64,000 nt of DNA, from positions 24,374,032-24,438,031 of the forward strand of contig NC_080582.1 in NCBI RefSeq assembly GCF_029962835.1, given 5' to 3'. Shown here piece after piece: positions 23,106 to 35,017 of the stretch. The position numbers and the translations under genes are program-made. This stretch comes from Magnolia sinica (taxonomy: Eukaryota > Streptophyta > Magnoliopsida > Magnoliales > Magnoliaceae). Every line of letters starts with the position of its first letter. Positions within the stretch are counted from its first letter, which is position 1. The notes under the pieces were generated by a model that worked only from the letters and a program-made list of their open reading frames with translations, made no database searches and was not told the origin of the DNA.

Positions 23106-24300
23106 GTATTTTGACAAGATAATCCTCTTAGTTTTTGACATTGCTCGCACTCTTTGTAAAGTTTATTTGTATCCTTGAATATATTGGGCTAATAAAAGCC
23201 ACATTGTAAAATTTTAGCTTTGGCCTTTTTAGCCAAAAAGTGGCAACCACACATGTATGAATGATAAAAAAGAGATGACATTATTATTTTTATGATCAGG
23301 CACACATCTCCTATTGATTTTATCTAGGTAATATTTAAAAAGATATGAATCATCCCAGAAGAACTTGCGTACCTCGGTAAAATAATTTATCATTATCTTA
23401 TGTAATTCAATGAGTGGGAATTGTACTTATGCCAGATAATTGGCAATGTCAGTATACTAAAGTAATTAGGAGATTTTAAAAAGTTATTCATCAAGGAACA
23501 TGTGATTGATAGGTGTCGTCTCCATGGAATCAGATAGGACAATCCTAAAGAGATAGTCAGCTACTACGTTTTCTACTCATTTCATGTCTCATATTTCAAA
23601 GTTGGATTCTTTGAGTAGAAGAATTCATCTTAACAAATGAGGCTTAGCATCCTTCTTAAAAAAACTACTTCAATGTCGTATGATTGGTAAAAATGATGAT
23701 CTTGGATCCTATCAAGTAGGACCTAAACTTGTTAAAAGCAAACACTATGTCTAGGAGTTCTTTTTCCATAGTGGAGTAGCTCACTTGGGCAGAGTTTAGA
23801 GTTCTACTCATATAGTATATAACATGAGGCTTCTTCTCTTTTCTTTGACCTAGCACTACCCCAATTGCATAGTCGCTTACATCACATATGATTTCAAAAG
23901 GTATACTCCAATTAGGTGGTTACATGATGGGAATACTTGTCAACATACCTTTGAGCTTGGTGAAAGCTTTTTAGCATCCTTCGCTCAACAAGAAGGGAGT
24001 TTCCTTTTGAAGAAGGTTGCATAAAGGATGAAAGTTGAGACTAAAGTCTTTTATGAACCTTCAGTAGAATTTAACGTGTCCTAGGAAGGATCGCACATTG
24101 CGATGCTCTTGGGTGATAGTAAGTTAAAGATTGAGTTGATTTTTATCGTTATCTACCTCAATTTCATTAGACGATATAATGTGTCTAAGGACCCCCTTCT
24201 GAACCATGAAATGAAATTTCTCCCACTTTAGTACAAGGTTCTTTTATTCACATCTCTTCATCATCAATTTCAAGTGCTCAAGTCACTTGTTGACGGACGA
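23106..24300 (-). pseudogene. Gypsy element 3 pol, 3' part: RT end, RNase H, integrase N-terminus
   Basis: Minus strand from 24300: end of the reverse transcriptase (MMKRCEE..LVLKWEKFHFMV, near 24220), then Ty3-type RNase H with QRKEKKPHVIYYMSRTLN, YSTMEKELL and FRSYLIGSKIIIFTNH (23665-23856). An integrase zinc-binding region follows (HTCVVATFWLKRPK, SPIYSRIQ) down to about 23105, where it is cut by the LTR of element 2. The second RNase H aspartate region reads TNH instead of the usual TDH. Frames are broken by stops. It joins exactly to the RT at 29197 once the solo LTR is removed. Confidence 0.8.
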
Positions 24301-24886
24301 TTTAACACCCCGGTTCCCGAAACCCGAGTACACTACTCGTTTTTCAAAAACCTTAGTAACCTTTAAAATATCTCAAATTTCATGTACATTTTTTTTTCTT
24401 ATCAGAGTTAATAAACTAGCAGAATAGGAACAAATCAAGTATAAAAGGGAGTCCAAATATTCAAATGGCTACCCGAGAACTTATACAAACTAATGTCTTA
24501 AGTTATAATAATACATGACAGTACAACTTAATTGCAAATGAAATCAATAATAGAGAATCGCAAGATTGTTTGGCTCCTCCTATTCCACCTGAACACTAGC
24601 ATGTGTACCCTCTACATCTCCTGCACACTGATTACGGTTTGATAGTGTTAATGGCTATCTCAGTGAGGTATAACCCCTGAGATTTATCATTTCATTAAGA
24701 TAATTAAGCATAGTTATCAGGAACAGTGTAAAACAAATATTCCACAATGATTATCATAGAAATTAGATAAGGTTCATCAGATACACATTCATCAAATAAA
24801 TTCCACAAAGATAATCTTGTTTAAATGCATAAATGCATGCACATGCTCACAGACCTGGGGATGTACATCCAGCTGGTAAAAATTCA

Positions 24887-25068
24887 CCCAAGGAGAACTA
24901 GCCACCCGAAAAAGTACTCAAAGGTACGCCCTAGGAGAACTAGCCATCTAAAAAAGACTATGCAATGAGGACACCCAAGGTGACCTAGCTTCCTGAAAAA
25001 GTATTCTATGATACGTCCAAGGAAAACTAGACACCCGAAAAAGCTCATGTTAAAAGGACAGCCCAAGG
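24887..25068 (+). repeat. Four tandem units of about 45 bp inside the long LTR
   Basis: Units share CCCAAGGAGAACTAGCCACC and CCGAAAAAG words with substitutions. A fifth partial unit starts near 25060. Confidence 0.7.
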
Positions 25069-25621
25069 TAGTCGAATGCACACAATGAAAACTTAGATCA
25101 CCAGGTAAAATACTCTACATTATAGCCCGTAGTGACCCAAGAAGACTCCGCGTCTTGTATCAACCACCTGGTAAAGTCCGTATGCAATAAAGATGCATAA
25201 TTAGCTCAACCATTATTATTCTAATTTCAAACAACCATTTTAAGAAAACTCAATGGTCACTATGGAGGGTTTGTCACCCAGCATAGGCCAACAGCTCAGG
25301 CATAGTGTCTCATTCCAACATCCCTGACTCATAAGTCTAACAAATATGATGTTTTAAGGGTAACCTCTTCAACTAGTGGCCAATTATAGTTTTACAAGTG
25401 GAGCTTACCATTGTAAGGTTATACGAAGACAATCCATTAAAGCTATATAGGGCAAATATTCCATCAAGCCGCATAGGGCAAACAATCCATCCCAAGGATG
25501 TGATAAAGAAGGGTTTTCCCCAAAAAAAATCACAAAGGTACTAAGGATCCATAAGATGTTAATTCCACAACAACATTTTATTTAATTTTATCAGAATAGA
25601 TGACCACTAGTTTGAGGACCA

Positions 25622-25663
<42 letters not shown>
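25622..25663 (+). repeat. Poly(A) run of about 42 bases
   Basis: Uninterrupted A homopolymer inside the long solo LTR. No reverse-transcribed gene copy is seen to its left, so it may be a simple expansion. The true length is uncertain in any assembly. Confidence 0.9.
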
Positions 25664-25665
<2 letters not shown>

Positions 25666-26439
25666 ATTAAGTAATCGCAAGTGGTAAAATAAGCCACTCA
25701 TAATTTGAATAGTACTTATACATTTAAAATGTTCATCTTAATCTAAACAGAGATAATTGAGATCCACAGCATGTTCATATAACTGAATTAAAGTCCAATC
25801 ATCAATAATTTGTAAATAACTACATATGTAGAGACTAACATTTATATCATTCCTCCTAATAATATATTAAGCAATCAATTAATATAAATGAACAATGCTA
25901 ACTATCATGATGTAGCAAAGCTTGAAGGGTGATCCTCACCTCTCAAGTCAGGTCCACTTTTCAATGCTTGTTGGAAATTGCGTGCACACTTTAGGATCAG
26001 ATCCTATCATGAATTTTCAAATGGTACGGTTAGATCCACGTTTACACCCTATCTATGGTTAAGATCATAACCTAGATTTTGGATTACTTAAGTTTAGGGT
26101 TTTATTCTAAACATTTGGTTTAGGCTTACATTTTAGGATATGAACTATAATTGATATATAAATAAGCACAATGTAAATAATATGGGTTACTACGAAATAA
26201 TTATTATCATAATGATATAATTAAAATTAACTAACATGGTAATAATAATCATTACGATGGTAGTAAATAATAATATTTTAGAATGATAAATAAGATACTA
26301 ATATTTAATCATTGAAATTTTACTCATAATAACTAATATTAGCATGAATGGTCCACTAATGGTTAATCGTTTAATAACCATAATAATTATAGTAATGATA
26401 TTAATAGTAAATCAAAATTCTAATTTGAGGAAGACAAGT

Positions 26440-27400
26440 TGACTCACATTAGCCGACTCAGTAGTTTGACTTGGCGATTCGATTCGCCGATGGCATCACT
26501 CCCTTTCCTTTCTCTTCTCTTATCTTTCCTTTATCTTCCTTCCTTCTTCTTCTTCTTCTTCTTGTTTCTTTCTCTTTTCTTCTTTTCATACTTTGTCATG
26601 AACTTCCAGCAGGGTCTAGACCCGACTAGATAATGAGTTAGAGACTCGGCTCGTTTTTAACCGAGTCAACTCGGTGACTCACCTCACTTCCTCTTCTTAT
26701 CTCTTTCTTACTATCCATCATCTTCTTCTTTCCATCCTACTTCCATTCTCTTTCTTTATCTCTCTGGGCCTTATACATGGCCTGGACTCAAGCCAGATCC
26801 AACGAGTTGATAACTTACTGACCGAACAAGTTAGCGACTCAATCGAGTCAGAGAGTCTGACCTTCTCTCTCACTCTCTCTCCTTTTCTTTCTTGCCTTCT
26901 CTTCTTTCTTTCTTTCTTTCTTCTTCTTCTTCTTTTCCTGTTGAGATTTCAACATCATATAGACCAGATCCAGTTTAGATTCAAGCCTCGACTTGGCAAC
27001 AGCTCGAACCAGTGAGTCACAAGTTGCCTTGATAGCAACTCTGATGAGTCAATTAGTTTGGCATCGATGAGACAGCTAACCGAACCTCCCTCTCTTCTTC
27101 GACTTCTTCCACCTCCTTGGATAGCTACCAAGTCTAGACAAACCTGCATCACCTACAACCGACTCTGGGATTTGACTCATCTCAGCTGAGTCATGCCCAA
27201 CGGCAACCCGATGCCCCTCTCTCCTTTTATCTCTTGTCTTATCCTTCTTCCTCCCTTTCTCTGACTCATATCTTATGACCAGACAGGAGTTGGACTCAGT
27301 CCAGATTCCCAGCTCGAACTGTGACTCAAACCGAGTCGACCAGATGTGGTGCGGCTTTAGAAACGGCGCCCTCTCTTTTCCCTTTTTCTCACTCTCTTTC
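26440..27400 (+). repeat. Degenerate repeats of GACTCGAGTC words with pyrimidine tracts
   Basis: About five or six loose units alternate GACTC/GAGTC-rich words (CCGAGTCAACTCGGTGACTC) with CTTCTTTCTTTC-type pyrimidine tracts at roughly 180-bp intervals. Reading frames here are low-complexity Leu/Ser/Phe strings and are not genes. Confidence 0.55.
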
Positions 27401-29196
27401 TAACTTTCCTTTTTAGGAAAGGGTTGCCCCAAAAGGTGGTCTCTTATAAGTTAAATTAACCTCGTTCTAGAGGCTTTGGATGCCAACTAATCACTTGATT
27501 AGTTATAGGTTAGTTATCCAAGCACGTGAGTTTTTGAGCTGATATGATCGAATCTGAATCGCATGGCTATAATCCAGCTATCTAGATGAACATCTAAGGC
27601 TATGAGCCGCCAGATGGATGACTCAGATCAGGGAATGGGGGCCACTAGAAGATGATGGGTTCCACATCCGGTTGGAGAGGAAGAAGCAGCCAACAATGGC
27701 GATTTTCATCCTGGGGACCCACCTGATGATCCACATCATTTGGATGGCTTAGATGAATCCAGTTATCATTGTGGGACCCATCAAACACCACCACATCATC
27801 ATTTGTCGATGGGGTCCTGATATTTTCCACCGCAGGCAAATTTCTTGCAACAAGGAAGAGTTTCTCGCGAGATCTCTTCATTCCACAAGATAGGGCATTG
27901 CTTGCCCTAAAACGAACACTCCTGATGCATTTGGAGTGCCTTCTAGAAGTGTCCCATCGGTTAGGATCAGTTCTTCCCTTTTTCAAAAAGATGCTTTCCG
28001 CCTTTTCTTCTAATTAAGGAAAAGAACCTTAAAAGGAAACCAATGGAAGGTTGAGATGGTTCTAAATAAACAGTCAAGATAAGAGAAAGTAGGCGCACGT
28101 GAATTGCCAGCCAGGCAACAGAAATGGATTTTCAATTTTGGAAATTGTTGCGCGCACGTGTCTGCTTGTGCACACACACGTGTGCATAAAGTCATGTGGA
28201 CAGTGTGGTCCCGGTCGAATGTGTCTTCTGAATCTGATGGATCGTTTAGATCTTCCACCTGATCTAAGATGATGGCCCATCGATTATGGCAGTGGACGTC
28301 GTTCGTTTAAATGACTGTTCGGGCGGGGAAAAGGACAGAAAATCTCCTTTTTCTAGTTTTCGTTGAGTCATTTAACTGACTCTCCGGTTCAGTGTACTGC
28401 TGGTGCACTTCCTCTAGTGCACACACAAAATGGTTGTGGGGCCCACTGAGTGTTTAAGGAAATCTACTCTGTCCATTTACTTTGGAGGGCCCACTAACTT
28501 CCTTTGATCAAAGATTAGTTAGATCAAAAGCTTGGGTGGGCCATACTTCTCACTTTTATGAGTATAACTAACAACTACTAACTATTTAATGGTCAGATTC
28601 TTTCCCGATCTGGACATCAATGGTCTGAATATCCTAGACTTCATTTTAAGTGAGAAATCGAGTGGTGTATCATCAAGTTGTGGGTTCTAGGTATTGTGAA
28701 TGGCGGATGTAAGGTCTAATGGCCCACTAGGGTGACAGTTTGGATCATTACAAGACATCTGTCACTTGCTGATCTAATTCGGATGGTTAAGATTCATCTT
28801 GAATATGATTTGATTGTCCACATGATTTCTTGACATGTCCCGATACAAATATGAAATGCATTAGTCAAGTTTAATGGTTGGATTGTGATCTGGCCAGGTA
28901 GATATGCACTATATGATGTAGATATTGGATTACTAGTTTGTTTTATATTTTCTTATTTTATAAAGTGGTTGGTGAGTAGGATTCATCTTGAGTTTCAATG
29001 GACTCTTAGAATGATCTTATAACTGACTCGATGAGAGTTGTAACTAATGAAATTTTCTAAAGTTGTTCATGGTTTACAAAGGTGATCTCTTTGTGAATTA
29101 TCTAATGATGATATCTATATTGTGTATTCCCACACGCTTAAATACTTCCTACGGTTTAATGGTAACACCGGAGTGCTCAAAGTATGGGGTGCTACA

Positions 29197-30800
29197 GAAG
29201 AACCAAAGATAGAGAAGTCATCCATGAAGACCTCTAAAAATTGTCCCACCATGTCAAAGAAAATACTCAACATTTCTGAAATGTGGCGAGGGCATTGTAT
29301 GATCCAAACAACATTTTTTAGTAAGTAAAAGTGCTAAAAGGACATCTGAATGTGGTTTTTACTTGGTCCTCAAGGGCTATTTCTATCTGGTTGTAGCCTG
29401 AATACCCATCAAGGAAGCAGTAGTAGAAATGACCCGCTAACCTTTTTAAGATCCGATCAACAAAAGGTAAAGGAAAGTGATCCTTTCTTGTGACGGTATT
29501 CAATTTTTTATAGTCAATGCACATTTTTCAACCAATGGTAACTTTGGTTAGTATGAGTTCATTATCCGCATTATCTACGATGGTAATCCCAGACTTCTTA
29601 GGTATCACCTGATTTGGGCTCACCCATTGATTATCGGAAATAGAGTATATGATACCCACATCTAATAACTTTAACACCTCAGCCTTAACTACTTCCTTCA
29701 TATTTGTATTTAGACGGCGCTATGGTTATCTAGATGTTTTCGCATTATCTTCAAGATGAATGCAGTAACTACAAATTAGATGTTCGATTCCCCTAAGGTT
29801 CGCAACCATCCATTCAATGGCTCATTTATATTCTTTGAGAGTAGAAATCAACATATTCTCATGTTCCTTATCAAAGTAGGAAGAAATCACCATTGGATAT
29901 GTTTCATCTTGACCTAAGTAAGCGTATTTAAGATCAACATGTAATGGTTTTAGGTTAAGCTCTGGTGCCTTGACACTAGACGGTAGAGACTTTGAGTCAG
30001 TTAGAGGTAATCTTTCAAATTCAAGCTTTCATCGGTTAGTTTTAAGTACCAGTGTAACATCAAGCAAAGCATTTATCTCCCTAATCATTTCATCATCTAA
30101 ATCAGTGGAGTGGGCCAAGCATATCTGTAAAGTGTCGGAGTATAAAGTCAAAAGTGACTTATCTTCCACGAATGAATCTATCAAGTTAATCTCGTAGACA
30201 TCATCACCATTCTCCTGTTGTTTTCACATGTTAAACACGTTCAACTCAAGTGCTAGGTGATAGTTTCATAATCTCATTCTTACAATTGATTATATCATTT
30301 GATATGGCTAGGAATAGTTAGCTAGTGGTGACAGGAATTTGAGTGCTTGCATCAATGACAGGTTGTGTATCTAAAACAATAAAATATGTTGGATAATAGA
30401 ATTTATCAACTTGGACTAGCATTCCTCTATCATTCCTCTTAGTATACCAATTGAACGATCATCGACTTGGAGTGTGGTCCAGGAGAGTTTTAATTCACCT
30501 AAGCCAAGCTATTTTTAGACTGAGTATAAGATTAAATTCACGCTCGCCCCCAAATTAAGTAGTGCATGCTCAATCTAATGATCCCCGATCACCCATGAGA
30601 TGGTTGGGCTACTGAGATCCTTGTATTTTTTGGGTACATTTTGTTTTATGATGGAGCTCACTTTCTTTGTCAAAATATATTTTTCCGAACATTGTGCTGT
30701 AAACTTCAGTTGGAGGAATGGGCCAATGGTTAATGCAGACAAAAATCTTCAAGGGTCCCTTCCTTCAAGACTCATTCTACTATTAACTCAAAAAAGACCT
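29197..30800 (-). pseudogene. Gypsy element 3 pol, 5' part: protease and reverse transcriptase
   Basis: Minus strand from 30800: a diverged aspartic-protease region (near 30620-30420, YLIWGRA where DLGAS is expected), then NLKPLHVDLKYAYLG and MKEVVKAEVLKLLDVGIIY, then reverse transcriptase WVSPNQVIPKKSGIT (near 29610). RT continues with MCIDYKKLNTVTRKDHFPLP (near 29520), LDGYSGYNQIEIALED and FMDDFSIFGS up to 29202. The YMDD-box equivalent reads FMDD, which is common in this clade. Several stops are present. The remainder continues at 24300. Confidence 0.85.
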
Positions 30801-30814
30801 TAAGAGCCTGTAGT

Positions 30815-31365
30815 TCAAGGATTCATGCACAATCAAGAGCATTTTAATCACAATATTTTGCAAGCATTCTAGGACATTAAAATATCCTTAGGAGTGTTTG
30901 CATTATCTATTCAAATATTGGAGTCACAATTTACTGTTAGGGAGAATGAGACTCTTTCAACCCAACCTCTACCTAACCTGAAACCGCAATACGAGATAAG
31001 TGACCCAAACTTTTCGACTCAACATGTGGAGCAATCAAAATCCATCACCACTCTTAGAAGTAGAAAATCAATCAACAAGAACATCCCGATGAGGGATGAA
31101 AAGAATAAGGACACGGAAGAATCTAAGAGAGATGATGGGCCTAGCAACATTTCACATGGGAAAGAACCGGAAAAAGAATATAAGCGGTTGCTCCATTCCC
31201 ACAAAGGTTGATCTCACCAAAACCTCTAACTAATAATCAAGATATCTTAGAGGTTCTAAGACATGAAAATCAACATTTCTCTATTAGATATCATAAAACA
31301 AATTCCATCATATTCCAAATTCCAGAAAGATCTTTGTGGTTCTACAAACTAGGATTATATGTATT
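30815..31365 (+). pseudogene. Inverted gag-end/protease-start segment within Gypsy element 3
   Basis: Plus-strand translation gives HNQEHFNHNILQAF, FALSIQILESQFTVRENE, KSITTLRSRKSIN (the family hallmark ITTLRSGK), KEPEKEYKRLL, and by frame change DIIKQIPSYSKF near 31290. That order belongs exactly between gag (31380 upward) and protease (30800 downward) of element 3, yet those two lie on the minus strand. The segment is therefore inverted in place, or it is a separate fragment of another copy. Confidence 0.7.
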
Positions 31366-31379
31366 TGAGATGAGAGCGT

Positions 31380-32460
31380 TGAACAGCCTCTGATAATTGT
31401 TTATGGCATTGGATTTCTCATGCAACAACTCTTGAAATGCAGAATTGTAGGACACTCCAATATCAAGTATATATTACTTGCAAAAATATCACAAACAATT
31501 TCAACAATCTCCTCGAATTTGACCATTTCTACTTTCTTCAATTCCATCTCCTCAACCTTTCCTGTAAGGTTATCCACCTTAACGTTAACGTCGTATTCTT
31601 CATTTAAGACATATATTCCTCCCTTCTCTTTAGACTGAATCGATTTGGGATTAGTGGGTTTAGATGAAGAATCTCATGAGTACACATTTTTAGCTAGCAT
31701 ATCAAAATAGTCCTACGCATCATCAGAATTTGTGTTCATGAATTCCCCATTGCACACCATCTTTATGAATTGGGGCATGAGTAAAGTCAGTCCATCAAAG
31801 AAAAAGCTTATGACGCACCAAACTTCATAACTATCATGTGGGCAAGCACTTAAGAGGTCCTTAAACCTCTCCCAGCATTGAAAGAAGATTTCTTCCTCTT
31901 TCTGCAAGAAATTCATAATGGCCCTTCTAAGGGAAATAGTCTTATGAACTAGGAAGAACTTTTTAAAGAACTCCAGCTCATCTCAGCCCATGTCTTAATC
32001 GATCTCGGTCTCAAGGAGTGAAGCCAAGACCTAGCCTTCTCCTTCAATAAGAAATGGAACAATTTTAATCTCACTGTCATCCGAAACATTGTTGAAGTGT
32101 AAGGACACTAAATCTCATCAAATTTCTTGAGATTAGGTATGGACTTTCATAATCTAGTACATGGAATTTTGGAAGTAGTTAAATCACTTCTGGCTTAAAA
32201 TCCATGTTTCTTACTTTGTGTGAAAAGATCAGACAAGAAGGTGTAATTGTCCTATCTAGTTGCAAATAATCACATAGAGTTCAAGCTAGTGGGATGTTTT
32301 GCACTTCTTTTTCAACTTGTTTCTCAACAGCACAATGATAAGGTTGATTCTCAACCATATTATCAGCTAATTTTGAGGATCTTACGTGTTTTCTAATCCA
32401 GCGATAGATATGCAATCCTTAAATTAATCCTCATTCACTTAAGAAATGAAGAGTGTTATC
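31380..32460 (-). pseudogene. Gypsy gag relic, element 3
   Basis: Same protein as in elements 1 and 2 but more decayed. The frame at 31713-31916 includes FLQKEEEIFFQCWERFKDLL, MPQFIKMVCNGEFMN and a DDA tail (32-residue spacing as in element 2). The 3' end near 31400-31480 matches the DYYMRNQMP region. Many stops and frameshifts are present. Confidence 0.7.
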
Positions 32461-32781
32461 ACGAACCCACTTGGGCATGAACCACTCTCAACCCTATTTC
32501 TAAAACTAAACCTACTTTTATTGAAATATAATCAATAAAAAAAAAAGAAATCTGAAATAACTTAGAGCAAGAGGGTTGGAAGGATAGTACTTGATTGGTA
32601 ATTCTAGGTTAGATTTTATAAAACAAAAGAAATGTTAGTATTTAAAAAAATAAATAGAAAAACCTAATCTAGAAACGCAGTGAAGACTAATCCTAATCTT
32701 AATCTTAATCCTATAATAATTCTAATACTAAAGTATTTTAGAAAGAAATAACCAAAGTCTCCAGCAATGATGCTAAAAACT
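32461..32781 (-). other. Gypsy element 3 leader and primer-binding site
   Basis: At about 32755-32778 the minus strand reads TTTTAGCATCATTGCTGGAG, a decayed Athila-type primer-binding site directly after the LTR. The leader is AT-rich and non-coding. Confidence 0.6.
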
Positions 32782-34193
32782 TAATCGAACCCAAGGGTTG
32801 ACAACCCCAAGTGCAAGGCTGTGATGTAGTAATAACTCAGTGAAATTAAGGTCGTACCCACAGGGACTTATAAATGTGCGATTTCTAGAATACTTTAGAA
32901 TTAGAACTAACTTATGGAATTTAATAAAGTAATGATATAATTAAGAAAGAAATAAATAAGGATAAAATAATAGAGCACTAAGGATCCACTTATAAGTATT
33001 TTTAATGTTTAATTCACTTGATTCAATCATGGAAATCAACTGTAAGTGAAGTCTTATCCTATCTAGCCGGATAATAGAGCAATTAAATCATCATTCATAT
33101 ATCAAGATAGATTTGAACTCTACTTGAATTGGTTCCCACATAAAACGTCAAGGTATTGATCATAGGGAATTCAATGCATCCATCGTGCCCTTAGTCTATG
33201 ATAGGTCAATGTATTTTATAGATCGATCCCTTGCAAAATAGATAAGCAATTACTGTTACATTTCCTAAGCATTCAATGTTTTCGAAGTCGACAATGGATC
33301 AAAATAAACTAAAAATATATTTTTATTCAAACCAATATTAATGAATTATTCAACAATTAAACAAATAATATGAATCAAAGTAAACTAAGACATTATAAAC
33401 AACTACAAGCTTCACCTTTTAGTCTTAGCTAAGAGATTAGCCAACCAAAGACATGATTGAATTAAACTCAAAATAAAAACATAAAAATTAAAGAAGAACT
33501 GAAGGATTAGAAAAAAAAATGAGGAATTTGTAAAAGCTCTACAACTGCTTACTCTTTCTCTTCTATCCTAATTTGTATCTAGGAAGGCTAGATTCACCTC
33601 TTTAAATAGAAAAAATTTGCATAGACTTTTAATCGACTTTAAATTTACGCACTTTTGTTACTCTTCAATCGCACTAAATATCACTTCGATCACACCAAAT
33701 TAGTCTCTTATTTGCAGCCGAATTTCTTCAATATTCATCTGAAGTCCATGTCTTCCTCAAGTCGCATCGAACCTCCCTTCGGTGGCACCGAACATGGCTT
33801 TGATCGCACCTAAGTGTCGAGCCGAATTATCTCCCAAAAATCACAATTCCTTGCTAGACTATTATGTTCACATTCAGTCGGAAGAACCAACCTTAGGTGG
33901 GACCAAATAGTCTGTTATTTCTTTTAATATACTTTATAATTGTACCAGTCTTTTCTCCCTTTTGTACTTGGTTTTCTTAAATCTTTGACACTTGAATTCT
34001 TTATTAATCACATCCAAATCTCTAATTTTTTATCTATTCTTTATTTGAGCATTAAATCTTCTCTTTAATCATTCTTTTTATCTTAGTTTTTCAAATCATT
34101 TCGCATAACAAAATATACGTAAATAAATCAATTAAGCACATCTATGCTTATAAAACTAATGTACAATAAGGGAGAAATATACAATATTTCTCA
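32782..34193 (-). mobile_element. 5' LTR of Gypsy element 3
   Basis: On the minus strand it starts TGAGAAATATTG at 34193 and ends CTTGGGTTCGATTA at about 32782, where the expected CA has decayed to TA. It shares the AAGCTTCACCTTTTAG, GACATGATTGAA and AATAACTCAGTGAAATTAAG blocks with the other two LTRs. The outer end is intact and abuts the tandem array at 34194. Confidence 0.75.
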
Positions 34194-34805
34194 CTCAATA
34201 CCCACATGATGGACAATAACCTTGATGGTGGCCCCACATGATAGATGACCTATATCAAGGTAGGCTCCACATGAGGACAATTTACATCAAAGGTCTCACC
34301 TTAATGATGAACGACCCACATACAAGGCGGGCCTCGCATAATGGATGACCCACTTTAAAGTTGGGCCCTACGTGATGGATAGTCTACATTAAAGGTTGTA
34401 ATACTGTATGGGCCATCCATTATGTGAGGCTCACCTTGATGTGGGTCATCTATCATCTGGAGCCCACCATCAATGTTATTGCCCATCATGTAGGGACCAC
34501 CTTTAACATCCACCACCCATCATGCGGAGTGCACCTTTGATGTGAATCGCCCATCGTGTAGGCCCCACCGTTGATGTGGGTTCTCCACCGTGAGGGGCCC
34601 ACATTAAATGTGGGTCATTAATCATTATAGCCTAACCTTTAATGTGGACCATCAATCATGTTGAACCCACCTTAATGTGGGTGATCCATCATGTCGGGCC
34701 CACATCGATGTTATTGTCCATCATGTAGGACCCACCTTCAATATCCACCTTTGAAGTGGATTGTATATCATGTGGACCCCACCTTCAATGTTGGTTGTCC
34801 ACCAT
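34194..34805. repeat. GGCCCACC / GATGTGGGTCATCCATCATG tandem array
   Basis: Degenerate units of about 33 bp and multiples alternate GGGCCCACCTT.GATGTGG with GTCCATCATGT words in both orientations. Related to the array at 4020-5095. Confidence 0.7.
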
Positions 34806-35017
34806 GCATCGATCCGGGTTTTAACACCGCATGGATCATGGTTTAAATACTTCATGGATCAAAGTTTTAAAATTGTGTATATCAACGTATAACACAACCT
34901 AGATCGTGGTTTTAACACTGCATGAATCATGGTTCTAACACTTCATGGATCGAAGTTTTAACACTGCATGGATAGTGGCTGTAACGTTGCATGGATCATA
35001 ATTGTAATATTGCCTAG
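34806..35017. repeat. GTTTTAACACTGCATGGATCA tandem repeat, left part
   Basis: About 30-bp diverged units of the type TTTTAACACTGCATGGATCA. The array continues after the inserted solo LTR, at 37442-37690. Confidence 0.75.

Larger units (their letters stand above)
24301..29196 (+). mobile_element. 4.9-kb solo LTR (Tat/Retand-like) inserted in Gypsy element 3
   Basis: Ends are TTTAACACCCCGG at the left (a degraded TGTAACACCCC) and GGGGTGCTACA at the right, as in long LTRs of Tat-lineage Gypsy elements. Flanks gacga (24296-24300) and gaaga (29197-29201) form a 5-bp duplication with one mismatch. Excising one copy restores the RT reading FGSSV..., matching family spacing. No second LTR, primer site or coding domain is visible inside, so it is most likely a solo LTR. 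It contains tandem repeats at 24887-25068, a poly(A) run at 25622-25663 and pyrimidine-rich repeats at about 26440-27400. Confidence 0.7.

Noticed and set aside
24860-25100. CRISPR-like array of about 45-bp units
   Set aside because: Units are diverged throughout, with no spacer structure, inside a plant LTR.
26674-27015. 113-codon Leu/Phe/Ser-rich frame as a membrane protein
   Set aside because: Translation of pyrimidine-rich repeats in a long LTR.
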